Shown: positions 59,988 through 64,000 of the stretch, one piece after another | Position numbering within the stretch: position 1 is the stretch's first letter | How the letters are laid out: each line of letters opens with the position of its first letter | Assembly: GCA_008508345.1 (NCBI GenBank) | Contig: QNGE01001227.1 | Coordinates: 62,001 to 126,000 of the forward strand | Source: Paragonimus westermani | Lineage: Eukaryota; Platyhelminthes; Trematoda; Plagiorchiida; Troglotrematidae | Direction: 5' to 3' | DNA: 64,000 bases | Notes under the pieces: model-generated | The model's database searches: none | Seen by the model: the letters and a program-made list of their open reading frames with translations, nothing else | Told to the model about the DNA's origin: nothing | Made by a program: the position numbers and the translations under genes

Positions 59988-62318
59988 CTATGTATAATAA
60001 TTAATGTCTACAAAAGGTGCTGGGAAGTGGACGCGACGTTCTGATCTCGTTTGACGTGGGGCAGGTGGCGTGGAGACAACTGGTGAAGGGGGCGGCGTGG
60101 GGGCGGGCACTGCCGCGGATGGCTGCGAAAGAACTCCGGTGATATCGTCGTTTACATCAACGATCTTAAGGCGATCGATGGAGACGGTGTCGCAACGACC
60201 GTTACGATCGATTGTGAAGTGCTTGGGTGTCCGCCGAAACACTCTGAAGGGGCCCGAGTAAGGTGGCTGCAGCGGCTTGTGTACATTGTTGCAACGGACG
60301 AGTACATGTAAACAAGTGGCCAAATCCTTGTGCATGTGCACTGGCCTGTTCTGTTCACGACGGGGTGTGGGCTAAATTTGCCGCATGTATTGCGACGGTG
60401 TCGAAGCAAAGTTCGAAGGAAGGGAAGAAGTTGAAGGAGGGGGTGAAACAAATTCACCGGGCAAACGCAGCGTACAGCCATAAAGAAGTTCTGCTGGTGT
60501 GCTTTGCAGGTCGGCCTTCAGTGTGTTTCTGGTACCTAAAAGTACTAAAGGGAGTACTTCGCTCCATACCCGGCTAGTGGTGGCACAAAGTGAAGCTTTA
60601 AGCTGCCTATGAGAACGTTCCACTAAGCCATTCGATGACGGATGATATGCCGTGGTGCGAATGTGCCGGCATCCAAGAAAGTTCGTCATAGCATCGAATG
60701 TTGAGCATTCGAAATGCGAACCGCGGTCCATCGTAATGGTTGCAGGGCATCCGTAATTGGCCACCCAACATTCTAAGAAGGCGTTCAAGGCAGCCTCGGA
60801 GGAGCAATTCCTAAGTAGGATGGCATCCGGCCATCTTGAACATCGGTCAACACAGGTTGAGATGTAAACGCAGCCACATGGAGGTGGTGGGGTCCAACTC
60901 AATCTAAGTGAACGTGTGAAAACTTGGCATCTGGAAGACCGAACGAGGAAATTGGGCTTCGTGTGTGCTTATGCACCTTGGAACGTTGGCACTGTAGGCA
61001 AGCGCGTGCCCAACTACGAACGTCTGGGCTGACTTTAGGCCAAAACAAATCGACCCGTTACTGGCTTAACTGTAGCTCGAATACCATGTTGCGAGAGATT
61101 ATGAAGCTGGTTGAAGATAGCACGCCTGTATGCTAGTGTCACTACAGGTCTTGGAATACCTGTAGTCATATCCCAAAGAGTGGTTCCATCTGCATTAGGC
61201 AGCGGAATGGTGCGCAGCTTTAAGGAGTAGCGTTGTAAGGAAGCTTGGAAATCAGGCTTTCGCGCCTGGGCTGCAGCTAGGTCGCTAGGGTCAACGGGAA
61301 CAGGTGTGACTAAAGTGGCGTGGACGCGTGAGAGAGCTTCGGCGACAGGGTTGAGGGCACCTGAAACATGCCGTATTTCGCAGGTGAACTGCAAAACATA
61401 GTCCAGCTGTCTGATCTCCAGATGTCGGATGATGAAGCGAGTGCGTACACGAAAGGTTCGTGATCCTAAACACAGTGAAGGGACAACCCTCCCAGCGCAT
61501 GACGGAAATGGCGGTACCCAGGTAAATGACAAGTAATTCTCTTCCAAACGTGCTATACCGGGATTCGGTCGGTAACGAGCGTTTGGAGAAGAAACCTAGG
61601 GATTGCCACTGGTCGTTGACCAGCTGTTGTAGTACGGCACCAACCGCTACATCTGAAGCATCAGTGGAGAGAGAAAGTGGAGGGTCTGTGTGGGCTAAAA
61701 GAGTAACAGTGGATATAGCCTTTTTAAGCTCTACAAAAGCTGCGCGCGCTGCGTCTGTAAAATTGAATTTAAGCGTACCGCTCCTGAGTAAGTCCGTGAG
61801 GGGTTGCAGAAGTTGCGCACAATGATGGATGAACCAACGATAGTAGATTACTAGGCCGGCAAAACGTCGAAGTTGTTCTAAAGAAGCTGGCTCAGGAAAA
61901 TCAATGACAGCGCTTACATTTGCTGGTAAAATCTGGATGCCAGAAGGTGAAATAATGTGGCCTGAAAATTCTATGCTATCTTTTCCAAGTTCGCACTTAG
62001 CTGGACTGACGGTTATCCTGTGTTGTGCTCACCTAGCAACCAAGGAACGTTGGTGTTGCACATGTTCTTCGGACGAACTGGCCAACACTATGTCGTCTAT
62101 ACAGGATTAGACGAAATCCAGGCCTCTGTATACTTCGTGGATAAAACGCTGGAAGGTTTGTGCAGCGTTTGTAAGGCCAAATGGCATTCGAAGGAATTCG
62201 AACAAGCCAAAAGGCGTGATGACAGCCGTTTTTGGGATATCCGCTTCCTCTACTTGGATCTGGTGGTAAGCGCGGACCAGATCAATCAAATTGGCGCGTG
62301 TTTCGAAAAAGGCCAGTT
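59988..62318 (-). mobile_element. Ty3/gypsy pol, family B, broken in the reverse transcriptase
   Basis: Minus strand. RT from about 62310: LIDLVRAYHQIQV, TPFGLFEFLRMPFGLTNAAQ, then a stop before CIDDIVLASSSEE (about 62100). HIISPSGIQILPANV is near 61945. RNase H: STDASDVAVGAVLQQ near 61655 and FTCEIRHVSGALNPVAEALS near 61385. The connection and zinc-binding region runs to about 61035. Integrase at 60902-60372 is one open frame of 176 codons retaining all three acidic positions: CVDRCSRWPDA, TITMDRGSHFEC and SSNGLVERSHRQLK. The C-terminus at 60341-59988 is proline-rich and has TRSERRVHFPAPF. Several frame breaks remain. The RT is cut at about 62318 by the plus-strand LINE. Confidence 0.87.
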
Positions 62319-64000
62319 ATTATTGCGTGCTAGTGCATATCCCGTTTTTACCGTTTGATCACTCGAATTTACGTACTATTTGTTGTATTTTGTCATATTT
62401 ACTTGATTCGAGACTTTTTGAACATTACCAATTGATAAAAGTTGAATATCATATAGTAATGCCCGCTAAGTCAGCTACCCTTCAAAAATTGCCAGTCGTC
62501 AAGCCATCATCCCTGCGCAAAAAATGCATGTTGACTGTGAAGAAAGGTGTAAAATCTTCTGGTTGTTCAGCCAACATCTGCCCCACTTCTGTTATCGCAG
62601 AGGAGATCGAGGCCGCTGCCAAAACGGCAGTCTCAACAGCAAATCTTAGCACATCACACGAAAGGCACAATACCAAACCATGTTCGGTTCCCATTACCAA
62701 TATATTCGTAGAACAGGCTAAAAAATTGAGGGAATTAGAGGCTGGAATAGCAAAACTACACAGTAGGAACGAGGAGCTTGCCGAACTTTTGCACAAACTA
62801 GATCCGATATTGTGTATTATAGATGCCTCAAGTAACATCCGCCATCAGACCACCTTTAGCCACAAAGATCTCGTAGCCGCCGGAACGCTTATTGATACTG
62901 TAGCTACGGAATTGCACAAGCGGTTACGCTGCGCAAGCAAGGTGGTGGTGTTTAACGTACCTGACAGAATACCTCTGATGACGGTGAAAAGGATCTTACT
63001 CAAAGCCAGTAAGATGGAAGAACAAGAGTGCTACTGTTTAAGACTGCGCAAGAAAGTACAGCAGAAGCACTGTCCATTGTTGCTACAGTTCACAAGTGAA
63101 CTTGTAGCGAACGAATTTGTCAGAAGACAAGAGCAAATCAGGCGTGGCACAAATTTTAAGTCCATAAAAGTCTTTGGTGACAAGACGCCACTCCAGAGGG
63201 AAATATTGCGAGCCAATATTTCCCGAGAAAAAACCACAGTCAACAATCTCATTGATCTGACTGTAGATCTTGACTGCTCCACGAGTTCTGCGAACCCGCA
63301 AGTTACAGCTGGAAAAGCCGTCGCGTTGCCGGTCCAGACGAACACTGGAAAAAAAACCACGTCTAGCTCGGATAATGCCAGGCGCGTTCAAGTTTCCACA
63401 ACGAAACCCACGCCTACTGCTAAGAACTTATCCCTCAACGCTCCACGTCTCTCTCTGTCAACCGCGGCCTTGACTAGTAAAAGTCCTAGAACTAAGGCAT
63501 CCATATTCAATCAAAACTCTGGAAGCAGCAGCTTTAGTGCTCCTGATAAGGACGCGGCTATTCGAGCAGGGCCATCCACTTCTCATCAGAGGAATCTCTC
63601 TCCGTTATATGGAGTAATCGAAAATTCCAACGGCAAATCCAAAACACCTGAACGATGTTCTAAATCAAAAGTAAGACTTGTAAAGTGTTCACCAGTGAAC
63701 AGTATTTCGGATTTGCAATATAAGGATAAACCGAAAGAACTCACCAGGAGTCACAGATCTGGTTTTAAAAATCACCTTCTAAAAAACAACGCTTTGCATG
63801 TAAAACTGCACAATCAGTCTCCCACTGCTTCCAGGCAAACATACTACTATCCTAGGGGTTACGGTTACCACCCATTATCCAATGGTTCCGTAGTAACTCA
63901 TCCTCCTACCCAAAATTGGAGTGCTACTGGGAACCAGGTTCCCAATATTTATACACCAGCAAGTACACCACTCCCTGAATATGTCAACAATACAAATGTC
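62319..64000 (+). mobile_element. Young-looking non-LTR (CR1-like) retrotransposon inserted into gypsy B, partial at window edge
   Basis: Gypsy RT similarity stops abruptly near 62318. After about 140 bp of AT-rich leader an intact frame begins at 62459 on the opposite strand. The short leader plus complete ORF start suggests a full-length 5' end, which is uncommon for LINE copies. The rest of the element lies beyond 64000. Confidence 0.65.
62459..64000 (+). CDS. ORF1-like protein of a CR1-like LINE, open to the window end
   Basis: ATG at 62459 opens 514 codons without a stop up to base 64000, by far the longest frame in the window. Residues 1-80 are basic and Ser/Thr-rich. Residues 83-115 look like a coiled coil (QAKKLRELEAGIAKLHSRNE). 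Residues 161-228 resemble the RRM-like nucleic-acid-binding fold of LINE ORF1 proteins (KVVVFNVPDR, then CLRLRKKV, CPLLLQFTSEL, ANEFVRR). KTPLQRE at 242-248 fits the segment after that fold. LIDLTVDLD at 264-272 resembles a SUMO-interacting motif. From about 275 the chain is low-complexity, Ser/Thr/Pro/Asn and Lys rich, ending aromatic (YYYPRGYGYHPL). No CCHC knuckle or endonuclease is seen before the edge. It could alternatively be the N-terminal part of one long ORF that continues into an endonuclease. Confidence 0.7.
   Translation, partial: MPAKSATLQKLPVVKPSSLRKKCMLTVKKGVKSSGCSANICPTSVIAEEIEAAAKTAVSTANLSTSHERHNTKPCSVPITNIFVEQAKKLRELEAGIAKLHSRNEELAELLHKLDPILCIIDASSNIRHQTTFSHKDLVAAGTLIDTVATELHKRLRCASKVVVFNVPDRIPLMTVKRILLKASKMEEQECYCLRLRKKVQQKHCPLLLQFTSELVANEFVRRQEQIRRGTNFKSIKVFGDKTPLQREILRANISREKTTVNNLIDLTVDLDCSTSSANPQVTAGKAVALPVQTNTGKKTTSSSDNARRVQVSTTKPTPTAKNLSLNAPRLSLSTAALTSKSPRTKASIFNQNSGSSSFSAPDKDAAIRAGPSTSHQRNLSPLYGVIENSNGKSKTPERCSKSKVRLVKCSPVNSISDLQYKDKPKELTRSHRSGFKNHLLKNNALHVKLHNQSPTASRQTYYYPRGYGYHPLSNGSVVTHPPTQNWSATGNQVPNIYTPASTPLPEYVNNTNV

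Overview
This window looks like nuclear DNA of a parasitic flatworm (Platyhelminthes, probably a tapeworm, with a fluke as the alternative). The reasons are moderate AT richness, almost no long open frames, eukaryotic GT-AG splice signals including a very short intron, and a dense decayed mix of RTE, CR1-like, Penelope and Ty3/gypsy elements plus tRNA-derived SINEs. Nothing bacterial is present: no operons, no ribosome binding sites, no CRISPR array. Species assignment is inference from family resemblance; no search was run.

One host gene can be assembled from the sequence. It is a plus-strand three-exon gene for a secreted, probably GPI-anchored Ly6/uPAR (three-finger, Sleepless/Quiver-like) protein. 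Exon 1 (5675-5747) is a signal peptide, intron 1 is only 27 nt, and exon 2 (5775-5942) carries cysteines 1-5 of the fold. Intron 2 is about 25.0 kb. Exon 3 (30957-31204) carries cysteines 6-10, the terminal C-N motif and a hydrophobic GPI tail. Splice phases agree at both junctions, and the predicted product is 162 residues.

Region by region: 1-3.2 kb holds a scrap of LINE reverse transcriptase and otherwise unrecognised DNA. 3.2-5.45 kb is a decayed plus-strand CR1-like LINE that ends about 225 bp before the Ly6 start codon. 5.7-31.2 kb is the Ly6 gene. Its giant intron contains a 651-bp foldback/MITE-like element (6161-6811), a Penelope fragment (9.4-10.4 kb, -), an almost full-length dead RTE LINE (10.4-13.85 kb, +), a CR1-like tail (about 15.0-15.7 kb, -), two gypsy pol remnants (16.8-18.4 and 23.4-26.4 kb, both -), another Penelope scrap (22.6-23.2 kb, -), and a Penelope sandwich (27.0-30.25 kb) in which two near-identical arms of about 0.93 kb lie inverted around an older Penelope reverse transcriptase.

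From 31.2 to 50.7 kb I see mostly unrecognised, anciently decayed DNA with tRNA-derived SINE copies (33.4, 43.4, 48.6 kb), a second pol III-like repeat (38.05 kb) and one Penelope (44.6-45.7 kb, +). 50.7-52.7 kb is a second, opposite-strand copy of the 23.4-26.4 kb gypsy family. 54.4-57.6 kb is a gypsy integrase tail abutting a CR1-like element (both -). 60.0-62.3 kb is a better preserved gypsy pol (-), broken in its reverse transcriptase by a plus-strand LINE whose first ORF is intact for 514 codons and still open at the window edge. That LINE is the youngest-looking element here.
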